Assembly (NCBI GenBank): GCA_016858145.1
Contig: JAEHOE010000021.1
Span: 1,116,001 to 1,180,000 of the forward strand
Source of the DNA: Edaphochlamys debaryana
Lineage: Eukaryota > Chlorophyta > Chlorophyceae > Chlamydomonadales
Reading direction: 5' to 3'
DNA: 64,000 nt
Shown here: positions 55,501 to 64,000 of the stretch, in pieces
Numbering within the stretch: position 1 is the stretch's first letter
Layout of the letters: the number at the start of each line of letters is the position of its first letter
Notes under the pieces: model-generated
Told to the model about the DNA's origin: nothing
What the model saw: the letters and a program-made list of their open reading frames with translations, nothing else
Database searches by the model: none
Made by a program: the position numbers and the translations under genes

Positions 55501-57285
55501 TACACGCTGACCGGCGGCGAGAAGTCCTTCCGGGCCGTGGAGCTGTGCAGCAAGCAGTTCGTGACGGCCATCCTGTTCCGGTGAGCGTCGGGCCTGCTAA
55601 CATGGTGCTGCCACAAGCAAGTGCCCGCAGACCCAGTGCCGGGACCGCCATACCCCAGGAACTCCAATGAGCTCGGTGATGACCTTACCCCTCTCCTTCC
55701 ACCCCTCTTCTCCCCACCCTCCCCCCAGCAACCCCGTCAAGCGCCTCGTCTCGCACCTGCGCTTCGTGCTGCTGCACTACAGCCGCTTCATGAAGCAGCA
55801 GGCCGAGGAGGAGGCGCAGCAGGCACAGCAGGCAGCGCAGCAGGCGGCAGCGCAGCAGGGGGCGCAGCAGGGGGCACAGGCAGCGGACTTCCACAAGACC
55901 TACTCCAAGGCCGATGCGGCCTTCTGGCACGCCGTGGCGCCGGCGATTACGGACAACTACTTCACGCGGTACGGGGTGCTTGGGTGGAGGCACTGGATAG
56001 CGCATCGTTTTGGCTCCTCCTGTTCACATGCACCTTTGCCGTTCAGTGCCCAACCGTGCGCCCCTGCCCTGGCCCCTGGCAACGCAGTACGCTATTGGGG
56101 GAGGCCGCATGGCATGCAGAAGTAAGGCTGTCTGTTGTGGAGGGGGATGCCAAGGCTCCATCGATGATGCTTGGTTGGTGGCCTGCACGCCTTTCACATG
56201 CAAGTTGCCGACAGCCCATTATGACGGGCCCTCTGGCCCCCCACCCTACCCCCCAGGTCGGCACCCTGACAGATTCCGAGCACCTGCCCGCCGCCCGCCT
56301 CGTACTGATGCAGTACGACATGGTCGTACCGCTCGAGGCGCCCGCCTCGCTGACCAGCAGGCTGCTGGGGTTCGGCGCGGGGTGGCCGATCTCGTACACG
56401 CAGGTGCGTTTCAACCGCCCATCAGTAGCCGAGAGCGGAAATGGGGAGAGAGAGTTCTTACAGGCTTACGAGTGGGGGCATTGGGGGAACGGGCAGCGCC
56501 GTCAATGGGGCCCAGGGGAACGGCAACAACCTGCCCCACGCTGTGCGTGCGCCGACGCCGAAGCAGCCACACCCGTCGGCACCTGACCAGAACCCTCAAA
56601 CGCTGACCTGTTCAAGTACAGATGACTCCAACATTGATTATGTCCGTGCTCCCGTGCCTTCCCACGGGCTCTGCCGTACGCCGCAGGTACACGACAAGGA
56701 CATGTCCGTACTGCAGGCGTACTTCAACTTCGATCCCGTACCGCACCTGCCGGACCAGGCCCACCTGGACCACCTGGCGGCCGACCAGGCCATCGACATG
56801 AAACTGTACGAACTCGCGGGTGAGTCATGTACGGCAGGACCCGTACAGCTGCGCTCTGCCCCCGAGCCTCTTGGCCTCCTCCCTCAGCCCATCCCCTAGC
56901 TTTCTCCAGACCGGCCTGCGTCTGCCTCCCCGCTCTTGCTTCCGTCCACCCCTCTCTTCACCTTGTCACCCCCACCTCCAACCCCCGGTGCCCGCCCCTG
57001 CCGTACGCAGTCCTGATCGGCCAGCTGGACTATCTGGTGTACGACACCGCGGCCGCGGCGGGCGCGGTACCGTGGGCGGGCATGCCGACGGGCCCGCCGG
57101 CTGCCTCCAAGGAGGAGGGCGGCAACCCGCCCATAGACCGCTCCCTAGCGTGTGGGCTGTTGCGCGGTCCGGGGGGCGCCTGGGATCCGACCAGGCAGCA
57201 GGCGGCGGCGGGGACTGCGGCGGGTGGGGGACGCAAGCGGCGGCGGAGGCAGCGCGCGGGCATGGCGGGGGGCGCGACGGCGTGA
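52528..57285 (+). CDS. Secretory-pathway sulfotransferase-like protein
   Basis: Eleven exons join in phase: 52528-52902, 53208-53471, 53701-53758, 54197-54235, 54404-54474, 54861-55009, 55494-55580, 55729-55975, 56257-56403, 56687-56819 and 57011-57285, giving 614 residues. An N-terminal signal peptide or anchor is clear (LAPALLLLPLLLPAALSA, about residues 21-38), pointing to the ER/Golgi or exterior. VSKSGGTSW, rebuilt across an intron, matches the 5'-phosphosulfate loop of sulfotransferases, and FRNPVKRLVSHLRF matches the 3'-phosphate-binding motif. DNYFTRYGVGTLT and LVLMQYDMVVPLE are also typical of the carbohydrate-type families. A Gln/Ala-rich insert (about residues 365-395) interrupts the fold, and the C terminus is basic. 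By family it would transfer sulfate from PAPS, probably to a cell-wall or secreted glycan; the substrate is unknown. Confidence 0.72.
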
Positions 57286-57796
57286 GGGTGGTCGAGACGG
57301 TGGTGGGGAGAGAGAGGGGCAGGAAGGGGAGAGAGAGGGGCGGAGTGGTGGGGGCGCTGGTGAAGTGTCGTGCCGTGACGGGAGCCTATGAAGGCTCGGA
57401 TCTGGACAAGGAGCAAGGAAATTGTCGTGCAACCGTGCACCTGAAGCGTCACGGGTCGGAAAGCAACAGCCCTGACCCGTGAGCCCGGAGCTCTTGAATG
57501 TGCTACTCTTGGTAATGCGTGATGGGCACAAGCGTGCAGCTCAGAGCATAGCCCGAGTTCAGCCTACTCGCATAGTTGCACGCCAAGCCCCAAACACCAG
57601 CGCGCGTCGGTACCAGTCTGCGGCCGCAAACAGTCCGCGCGAGGACAGAAGTCCTGTCCACAACCATGGCTTTGCTGGGAGCCAGGAGTGGGCCGGCTGC
57701 CGCCCCTCGGTCCTTTCACCCCCTCCTACGCGTCCTTCACTGTACCCACCGCTTGTCCAGCTCATCAGTGCATGCCCCATGCTGACCTTTGAGGGG
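57286..57796. other. Intergenic
   Basis: 3' flank of the sulfotransferase-like gene. No gene or RNA is recognised. It ends at the start of the exact duplicate of part of that gene. Confidence 0.5.
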
Positions 57797-58062
57797 TGCT
57801 AACATGGTGCTGCCACAAGCAAGTGCCCGCAGACCCAGTGCCGGGACCGCCATACCCCAGGAACTCCAATGAGCTCGGTGATGACCTTACCCCTCTCCTT
57901 CCACCCCTCTTCTCCCCACCCTCCCCCCAGCAACCCCGTCAAGCGCCTCGTCTCGCACCTGCGCTTCGTGCTGCTGCACTACAGCCGCTTCATGAAGCAG
58001 CAGGCCGAGGAGGAGGCGCAGCAGGCACAGCAGGCAGCGCAGCAGGCGGCAGCGCAGCAGGG
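57797..58062 (+). repeat. Exact 266-bp duplicate of a sulfotransferase gene segment
   Basis: Identical, as far as I can read, to 55595-55860, at a constant offset of 2,202. It contains the end of intron 7, its acceptor and the first part of exon 8 (RNPVKRLVSHLRF through the Gln/Ala run). It stops abruptly in the Gln-coding repeat and joins telomere-like sequence. Confidence 0.92.
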
Positions 58063-58109
58063 TTTTAGGGTTTTAAACCTTAAAAACCCTAAACCCTAAA
58101 CCCTAAATG
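58061..58109. repeat. Head-to-head telomere-like scar
   Basis: G-rich GGTTTTAGGGTTTT is followed, after a short degenerate centre (AAACCTTAAA), by about three units of CCCTAAA. The orientation, G-strand then C-strand, is that expected where two chromosome ends meet. It is only about 49 bp long. Confidence 0.7.
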
Positions 58110-58193
58110 CTAACCCCACATCCCCCTAACCCCCACATCCCCCTAACCCCCACATCCCCCTAACCCCCACATCCCCCTAACCCCCACATCCCG
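58110..58193. repeat. 17-bp minisatellite
   Basis: About five units of TAACCCCCACATCCCCC in tandem, directly after the telomere-like scar. The units may derive from degenerate telomeric CCCTAA. Confidence 0.85.
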
Positions 58194-58207
58194 TGACCTG
58201 CCGCCAG

Positions 58208-58812
58208 GGCTCCGAGCGCGTGTTCGGAAGCTTCAAGTGCCTCGGCTGCGGCCGTAGCTGGATGAGCGGCAACAGCTGGGCCAACAAGGGCCAGAAATGC
58301 CAGCGGTGCAACATCATGGTATACCCGTACGACCAGGTGTGTGTGTGTGTGAGGGGTCGATTTCATTTCCGGGTCTGAATTTTGGACAGCCCGGACGCCA
58401 GTAATTTTGATTGAGCTTGACCTTGAGCCTTGACCCTGGGCTGACCCGCCCTCATCAGCGCCCGCTTGAGTTGCGGGAGCTCGGAATCGATCTCTCCAAG
58501 CCCCACCCCGCGGAGCTGTGCCAGATGTGGGGGCAGGAGCGGGGGGGGGCAGCGTGCTCAGATTGTTCCCGGAGCCGTTGTCTTATCAGGCGGTGTGGGA
58601 GGCGCGGACGGAGAGGACGGGGCCGCGGCAAGCGGACCCCTGCTGCAGCACGTGTGGGCCTTCCTGCGGTACGTCCTGAGGACCTTGTTTGGCTGATGAG
58701 GCGACCCGGAAGTGGGAAGGGCGGCGGGTCACGCGCGCGGGCAGCGGCCCGGGGATGTGTGGATACAGACTTGCTGCAAGCTGGGGGATCACGTACGGTC
58801 GGTCGAAGTTAG
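58208..58812 (+). pseudogene. Truncated paralogue of the 3CxxC zinc-finger gene
   Basis: Exon 58208-58336 has the same length (129 bp) and phase as exon 2 of the gene at 59220 and keeps FKC..C and CQRC. Its acceptor (GCCGCCAG) and donor (GTGTGT) are intact. The next exon, starting at 58459 after CTCATCAG, aligns for about 25 codons (SKPHPAELC), then changes the second cysteine pair to CQMW and runs into Arg/Gly-rich sequence. Exon 1 with the transit peptide is missing; the minisatellite and telomere-like scar lie in its place. It is probably dead, but a chimeric transcript from the upstream exon copy is possible. Confidence 0.65.
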
Positions 58813-59219
58813 AGCGTGCGGAGGGGCTAGAGGACGGGGCGCCCTCGCTCAGGGAGGCCAGGGTATCAAGCCCTGCGAGGCATTGGTGGTGACTGGTGTG
58901 CGAGGATGGAGGGACGGGTCGCAGCGTGCGGGTGGGGCGGACGGAGTTCCGGGGCGGAGCGTGGAGGCCGTGAACTTGGACGAAAGAGACCGTGAGTTTC
59001 ACGGCAAGGATGGCCCCCCTGCAACACGAATCCCCTCGTGCACCCTTGAGATAAAGCCAGGCTCCGCCAATTGCACGAGCATAGGTTTAGGCAGCGCACC
59101 TTGGCCACTTTGAGGCCTATTGCAGGCCCCCGACCGGCCCCCGGCCCTACTGGCAAAGCCCTGCTGGCCCCACCCGATTGCTGCAGCTCCTGAATCCTCT
59201 TCAGCAAGGTGCCTCAACC
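58813..59219. other. Intergenic, upstream of the 3CxxC gene
   Basis: No gene is recognised. This should hold the promoter and 5' UTR of the gene starting at 59220. Confidence 0.45.
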
Positions 59220-60131
59220 ATGGCTCTGCGGAGCGCTGCAGCTGTGCTTCCCGGCGTCGCGCCTTGCGCCTCGCGGCCCCGCCCGCTTGCCTCGACGGCG
59301 CCGCTCCGCCGGCCCTGCCTCGCCGGCGGGTCGCCCTGCCCCGCGCTCGGCGCTGCCGTGGTGGCGCCGGCGCCGCTGCCTCGCAGCAGCCGGCGTGTGA
59401 GCGTGCTTGTGGCTGCTAAGAGGCGGGGCGGGGGCGGGGGCTCGGGACAGGGCCTGACGCCCTACCAGGTGAGCCGGTTGCCGGCTGCCTCGACTTGCAC
59501 GGATCTGACCCGCGCAGCTCACGTCTGGGCCTCTGCTGTCTCTCACCGCTGTCTGCATGTCACGCACCTGCTAACGATGCTGCGCCCTGCCATGCATGTA
59601 TGCCGCCAGGGCCCCAAGCGCGTGTTCGGAAGCTTCAAGTGCCCTGACTGCACCCGCAAGTGGCTGAGCGCCTTCAGCTGGGCCGACAAGGGCCAGGAGT
59701 GCCAGCGGTGCGGCACCATGGTCTACCCGTACGAACAGGTGCGAACGGGATCTGGATCCGCGGGTTTCCTCGGATCTACTGGGATCTTGGGTCAAGGGCC
59801 AACGGCAGCCGGCTGGAGGATCAGGAACTGAGCAAGGCCCACAGTAGCCCATCAGCGTGACAACGGCCGTGCCGCTCCCCTCACCTGCCTCGCCCCCGCC
59901 CGACCGCAGCGCCCCCTGAAGAAGCGGGAGACCCCCGAGGGCGAGGAGGGCGTTGGTGAGGGCGAGGGGGCGGTGGACGACCCCGAGGTTGCCAAGCTGC
60001 TGGCCAAGATCGACTCGCTCAAGCCCCACCCCGAGGAGCTGTGCCAGAAGTGCCAGGAGCTGGGCTACCCCTGCACCGAGCTGGGCGCCCGCGTCCGCGT
60101 CTCCCGGGCCTTTGGGGCGTTCATGCCCTGA
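59220..60131 (+). CDS. Plastid-targeted protein with 3CxxC (ZAR1-like) zinc finger
   Basis: Three exons, 59220-59468, 59610-59738 and 59910-60131, give 199 residues. Residues 1-70 are rich in Ala, Arg, Ser and Pro and end in VSVLVAAKRR, a typical algal plastid transit peptide. The zinc finger starts at VFGSFKCPDC (about residue 87) and continues KWLSAFSWADKGQECQRCGTMVYPYEQ, with a third pair in ELCQKCQELGYPC near the C terminus. This VFG-F-C..C, SW.D..Q.C..C layout is that of the 3CxxC fingers of ZAR1-type proteins, several of which bind RNA. Between the fingers is an acidic Glu/Gly-rich linker. RNA binding in the plastid is an inference. ATG 59220 is the first in frame and gives the transit peptide. 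Confidence 0.75.
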
Positions 60132-61058
60132 GACGGCTGAGAGCACCAGGGGCGGCTGGGACCCTTAGCTAACACTGGCAATGCTGTGGTTCTAGAGGGG
60201 TGCGTGTAGAGGGAGCATCCGGCTGGGGGTATCCGTCGAGATCGAGGGCGTTGGGGAGGGCGAACGCACGGTCCAGGCTGCACAGACTTGAGCCATACCA
60301 GGAGCAAGACAAGGCAGTTGGTATGTAGGGCTAGCTAAGAGGAGTCCAGGGTTGAGGGTTGAGGGTGAGGGGGTTCCAGCTACCGGTATATCAGGTGGGG
60401 CATTTGCAAGGGCCCACGACGCAACTGCCGCAAGGGCGGGTCGTCTAGGGCACGTAGGGGCGGCCGTCTAGGGCACGTAGGGGCGGCCCAGGGGTCGACG
60501 TGGACAGGGGGCAGGGGTGCTCCACGTGGGGCACCATGTGTTGTACGACGAAGCCTTCGGCTCTACTGCGCTTCAAAGCAACTGCATGGTTCCATCAGTC
60601 AGCCTGCACAGTGCTCTATCCCCATACCACAAAAACCACAGCGCTCATGCCGCCAGCGTCCTCGCCCCGCTGTTGCTAGGGCCAGATCGAACTAGCGCCA
60701 GAGTCAACTCCTTTCCACACCCACCAACCAAGACCCCGCCCAGTTCCGGGTGGCTCATGCCGTAGATCACCGTATATAGCCATCAAAATCTACAAAACTC
60801 GTGCCGGATGCGGAAGCACGCCGCACACTGCCAACACGCGCCGCAGCGGGTCCACACTCTCACGCCGGTTCCGGCTCAGGCCTAGGTCACTCCATCAGCG
60901 CGCGGGGACTTGGGACCATAGGCCCAGAGCCCCTCAGAGCCAAGGCACAGCGCTGGCATCGATTGCCACCACCTGAGGCCGAGCCAGCAGGCGGCGCACA
61001 GCCGAGCCGCAGCCCAGGCATTAACAGCCGCCTTAGGCCGAGGCATCAGTTGACGTTC
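60132..61058. other. Convergent intergenic region
   Basis: 3' flanks of the zinc-finger gene (+) and the cupredoxin gene (-). Direct repeats of GTCTAGGGCACGTAGGGGCGGCC occur at about 60443-60490. I see no gene. Confidence 0.5.
60443..60490. repeat. Short direct repeat
   Basis: TCTAGGGCACGTAGGGGCGG occurs twice in direct succession. No function is evident. Confidence 0.7.
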
Positions 61059-62626
61059 TTAGGCTGGGGGCGCCTCGACGTCCGCCTTCTTGACGATAAC
61101 CTGTCCCACCATAGCGTCATGGCCCTTGACAGTACAGCGCAGGGGGTACTTGCCTGGTCAGGTCAGGACAGGTGGGGGCGGGGGGCGGGGGAAGGGAAGG
61201 GAGGGAGGTGAGGAAGGCAGAGGAGCGCAGGGCCCCGCTTGCGCCACCCCCCGAGGCCCCCGCAAGTCCATGCTCCCGTTTGATGTGTGCAAACGGGGGC
61301 TGCTGCACGGCTTTCCTCCGCTTTCCACGCCCCTGCTTCCTGACGGTCGGGTCGATCCCACCCACCCGGCTTGATGGGGATTAGGATCCACGTGGCCTTG
61401 GCTCCCGCCTTGAGAGCAACCTCCTGAGAGGGCAGAGGGGGGGATGAGTCAGAAGACCAGATGACGGGAGGTCCAATGCCTTCAGGGCCCCCTCGCGCGC
61501 GGCCCACCCACCGTGCCTCACTCGGCTACCCTCAACAGCGCAACCCATGCCGCGCACTGCTTCCCAAGGTCCTCGTCCCTTGCCCTCGTGTCAGGAATCC
61601 CATGCTGAACGCCGTCCCCCCCTGGCCGCTGCTACACCTCTGCTTTCCGGTTCCCAACCCGGTCCCCCCTGCCCCCCCGACCCGCCTTGATGCCGCCCTT
61701 GACCTCTACCGCGGGGTCACCCGCCAGCACCAGGATAGAATAGACCTGGTGGAAGTGGGGAGGGGGGAGGGAAGTTATGACGCGCGGAGCGACCGGGCTA
61801 TGTGTCTATGTGTTCAGGTGGCCCTGCTCCCCCCGTGCCTTCCCTGCACAGGTATCTCTCAACCTTTTGGGCTGTTGGGCGTACGCCACCCCCTAACGTG
61901 CACTGACCTTGTCGGCAAACTCCAGGGCTGTGAAGTAGTGCGTCACCTGCAGCACAGACAGAGGTAATGGCATTGGATCTTAAGCTCAAGGCGGGTGAGA
62001 GTCGGGGAGGGCGTGAGGGGACCGACAGGCAGCGGGACAAGCCCGCGCGATCCCAAGCTGCAGGCCGCGCCTGGGAGGGGTTGGTGAGGTTGAGCTTGGT
62101 GAGCTTGCCCTGCACAAGCTCGATGGTGCTGGGGTTGAAGATGAACTCGCCGTCCTCCGTGCCCATGGTGACGCTGGGGTTACGAGGGGGGTCAGAGTTG
62201 AGGGGTGGTGGTTGGGGGGGAGGGGGGAAGGGGCCGGGAGGGGCGGGGAGAGGGGGGCCCAGTCACGGCGGGAATCCCAAGACTCTTTCCGCAAATCGTG
62301 AGGTGTGGAGCGCGGCGAGCAGACGAGCAGGGATCGCGGGGGCTGCACGAGCAAGCTCACTTGACCTCGAGGATGTCGGTGTCCGCCGTGACCGCATAAT
62401 CCTTGAGGCCAGCGAGCGCGGCTTGCGGCTGGGCAACGCCTGCCAGTAGAGCAGCTGCGCCCATCATGCCGATCGCGTTCCGGCGTCCGGTGGCATCGCC
62501 ATTGCTCGGAACCTTCGCCTGGCACAAAACGGGCGTCGACCGCCTGATAACGCGAGGCAAGACAGCTGGGCGTGTGGTGGCCCTTTCGGTGCGGGCGCTA
62601 GACGAGAGGGAGCGCGTGACTTGCAT
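61059..62626 (-). CDS. Thylakoid-lumen cupredoxin (plastocyanin-like copper protein)
   Basis: Six exons in phase: 62626-62361, 62173-62071, 61946-61908, 61745-61686, 61423-61366 and 61153-61059, giving 206 residues. The N terminus is a bipartite lumen-targeting signal: an Arg/Ser/Thr-rich stromal part, then twin arginine GRRNAIGMMGAAALLAGV and an AAALA-type cleavage site (about residues 49-74), which suggests Tat export into the lumen. The mature domain has a cupredoxin fold pattern, with FNPSTIELVQG, a first ligand His in VTHYF, and a C-terminal ligand loop RCTVKGHDAMVG supplying Cys, His and Met. The Cys-x4-His-x2-Met spacing differs from plastocyanin (Cys-x2-His-x4-Met). By family it would bind one type I copper and carry electrons; the partner is unknown. 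Introns 2 and 4 use GC donors. A GTAC core near 62700 might be a copper-response site. Confidence 0.78.
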
Positions 62627-64000
62627 GGCTCGTGAGTCGACGCGAGTCGGGCTTGCACTCTTGCTAGGTGGTGGCAAGAGTGTGAAGCTTCCAAAACGTA
62701 CAGCCTGTGCATAGGTCTTCAGGTCAAGGTCATCGGGGCTGTGCAACGACACTCTTCCCCTCCCGCCCCCACCAGCCCCTTGGTCACATGTGGTCCAACG
62801 TCCTCTAGCGGGAGGTCCTCCGACGTCCTATAGAGGTTAGACGCTTACCACCAGGAGCCTCGGCACCAGGAGCCAGGAAAGTGCCCTTCGCGTGCGCGGC
62901 TGCTCGTAGCTCACCATCCTCGAGATGCGTGCGCGTTGCCAGGCACCCTCGAGGGCACCCTGCCCTTCTTATCGTGCGTTGTGGCATTGGCTTCATCGAC
63001 GCGCTCAACCGCATCCCCGCATAATCGTCCCGGCTACAATGCATGGCCCCTGCGAGCACAGGCTCCCCACCAGCCCCAGACTCTGCCATGGGGATGAGGA
63101 CTCGGTCAAGCCGGTCAGTCCATCTGACCCGCTTGGACGCCGCACTTCCCCGGACCAAATCACGCCTGTAATGAACCTGAGGAGCAGTGCTTTGATACAA
63201 ACACATTGCCTCAACGTTGGTGTTATGAAGTCTTCATGGCAGGCCAGCAAGCAACCGCTCCAAGTCATGCCACCCCCGCCCCTGTCACCTCCACGGCTCC
63301 ACCGCACACGCCAGACACACCCCGCCGCCCCAGGCCTTCGTCACAGGTTGCTCAGGCCGATGTCACAAGTAACACCACGCACGCCCAGAGCACGCCTAAC
63401 ATATTGTCTCTTCAGCGATAAGAAGTATTGTGTGCACACTCATAACACACGGGTCGGATGGGACGGGCGGCCTCCGGGTTTCTGGGCTCCCTTGAACCCG
63501 GCCGGCTCTCCGCCGCGCACTGACGCGCACTGACACACACTGACACACACTGGCAACAAACGGGCATGGTCATTTCTTCGACGATTATCACCGTGCACGC
63601 CAAAAACACTCCGTGTTCACTTCCGTCTCTGCTTCCGCTTCCTCGGCGGAGATGCCCCCCAACGCTCGCGCGCCCATATGATGATATGTGCCATTCCCTG
63701 GCGCCTGCAGATCTCTGGGACAATTGTTGCATTCGGTTTTCGGCGATGCCGAGGATCACAGTTCACGCGCACTGCGCTGGCACGGAGCTCTTGCATGCTA
63801 ACAACGACCCCGGGTGGCCCCACACCTGTCCACATTTGCAGTCCTTTCGCATCTCTTCTGGCTCAAGACCTTCTGGCTCGGGCCGAGGACGTCCCTTCGG
63901 CAGGGGCTGGGCTCATAGGCGCAGCTCAGGTATGAATGGCCACCTTAGGCCGATGGCGGCGGCAGCGGCGGCGGCGTCCAGGCGGCGCCTTAGCCGCTGA
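62627..64000. other. Upstream of the cupredoxin gene; no further gene recognised
   Basis: Holds the promoter of the minus-strand cupredoxin gene. From 63 kb to the edge the open frames on both strands lack motifs. A GCGGCGGCAG triplet run at the right edge (63950-64000) may be part of a gene that continues outside the window. Confidence 0.4.

Noticed and set aside
63566..64000. Plus-strand ORF reaching the window edge
   Set aside because: No motif and a non-ATG start. The Ala/Arg end comes from a GGC triplet run, although a gene continuing outside cannot be excluded.

Overview
The window reads as nuclear DNA of a green alga of the Chlamydomonas/Volvox kind (Chlorophyta, Chlamydomonadales). 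The evidence is high GC with GCC/GGC runs, genes cut into many short exons by GT-AG introns of about 100-400 bp, Ala/Gly/Ser/Pro-rich low-complexity protein segments, plastid and thylakoid-lumen targeting peptides, TTTAGGG/TTTTAGGG-type telomere motifs and a TGTAA-type polyadenylation signal. Species cannot be fixed from the sequence alone. Exon models were built by hand from splice sites and reading phase; none has been checked against RNA.

Left third (1-26 kb) is repeat-rich. It holds two copies of an unknown 309-residue protein with a shared hairpin-rich 3' tail (1580-2655 and 20349-21435), satellite monomers of about 0.8 kb (4547-5340, 6363-6540 and an array at 21.5-25.8 kb ending in a 15-bp tandem array), a Ty3/gypsy chromovirus with two 212-bp LTRs (6737-13215) and an intron-containing Helitron Rep-helicase gene on the minus strand (14092-20112). 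The retrotransposon pol and the Helitron gene both carry stop codons or frameshifts.

26-34 kb is a tandem segmental duplication carrying two F-box-like/ankyrin-repeat genes. The downstream copy is intact; the upstream copy has lost its ATG.

34.5-60 kb is mostly single-copy genes: a plastid GNAT-like acetyltransferase (+), a 21-exon, 2,609-residue cyclic-nucleotide-binding channel-like protein (-) with a non-standard pore, and, diverging from it, a secreted sulfotransferase-like gene (+). Just downstream lies an exact 266-bp copy of part of the sulfotransferase gene that abuts a head-to-head telomere-like scar, followed by a 5'-truncated paralogue of the next gene, a plastid-targeted protein with a 3CxxC zinc finger.

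60-64 kb holds a six-exon gene (-) for a thylakoid-lumen cupredoxin, then sequence without a recognisable gene.

Most notable: the telomere-like fusion scar with its flanking duplications; partial copies of exon ends, with splice donors, inside three introns of the channel gene; the unusual pore; and the two-copy unknown gene with a conserved structured 3' end.
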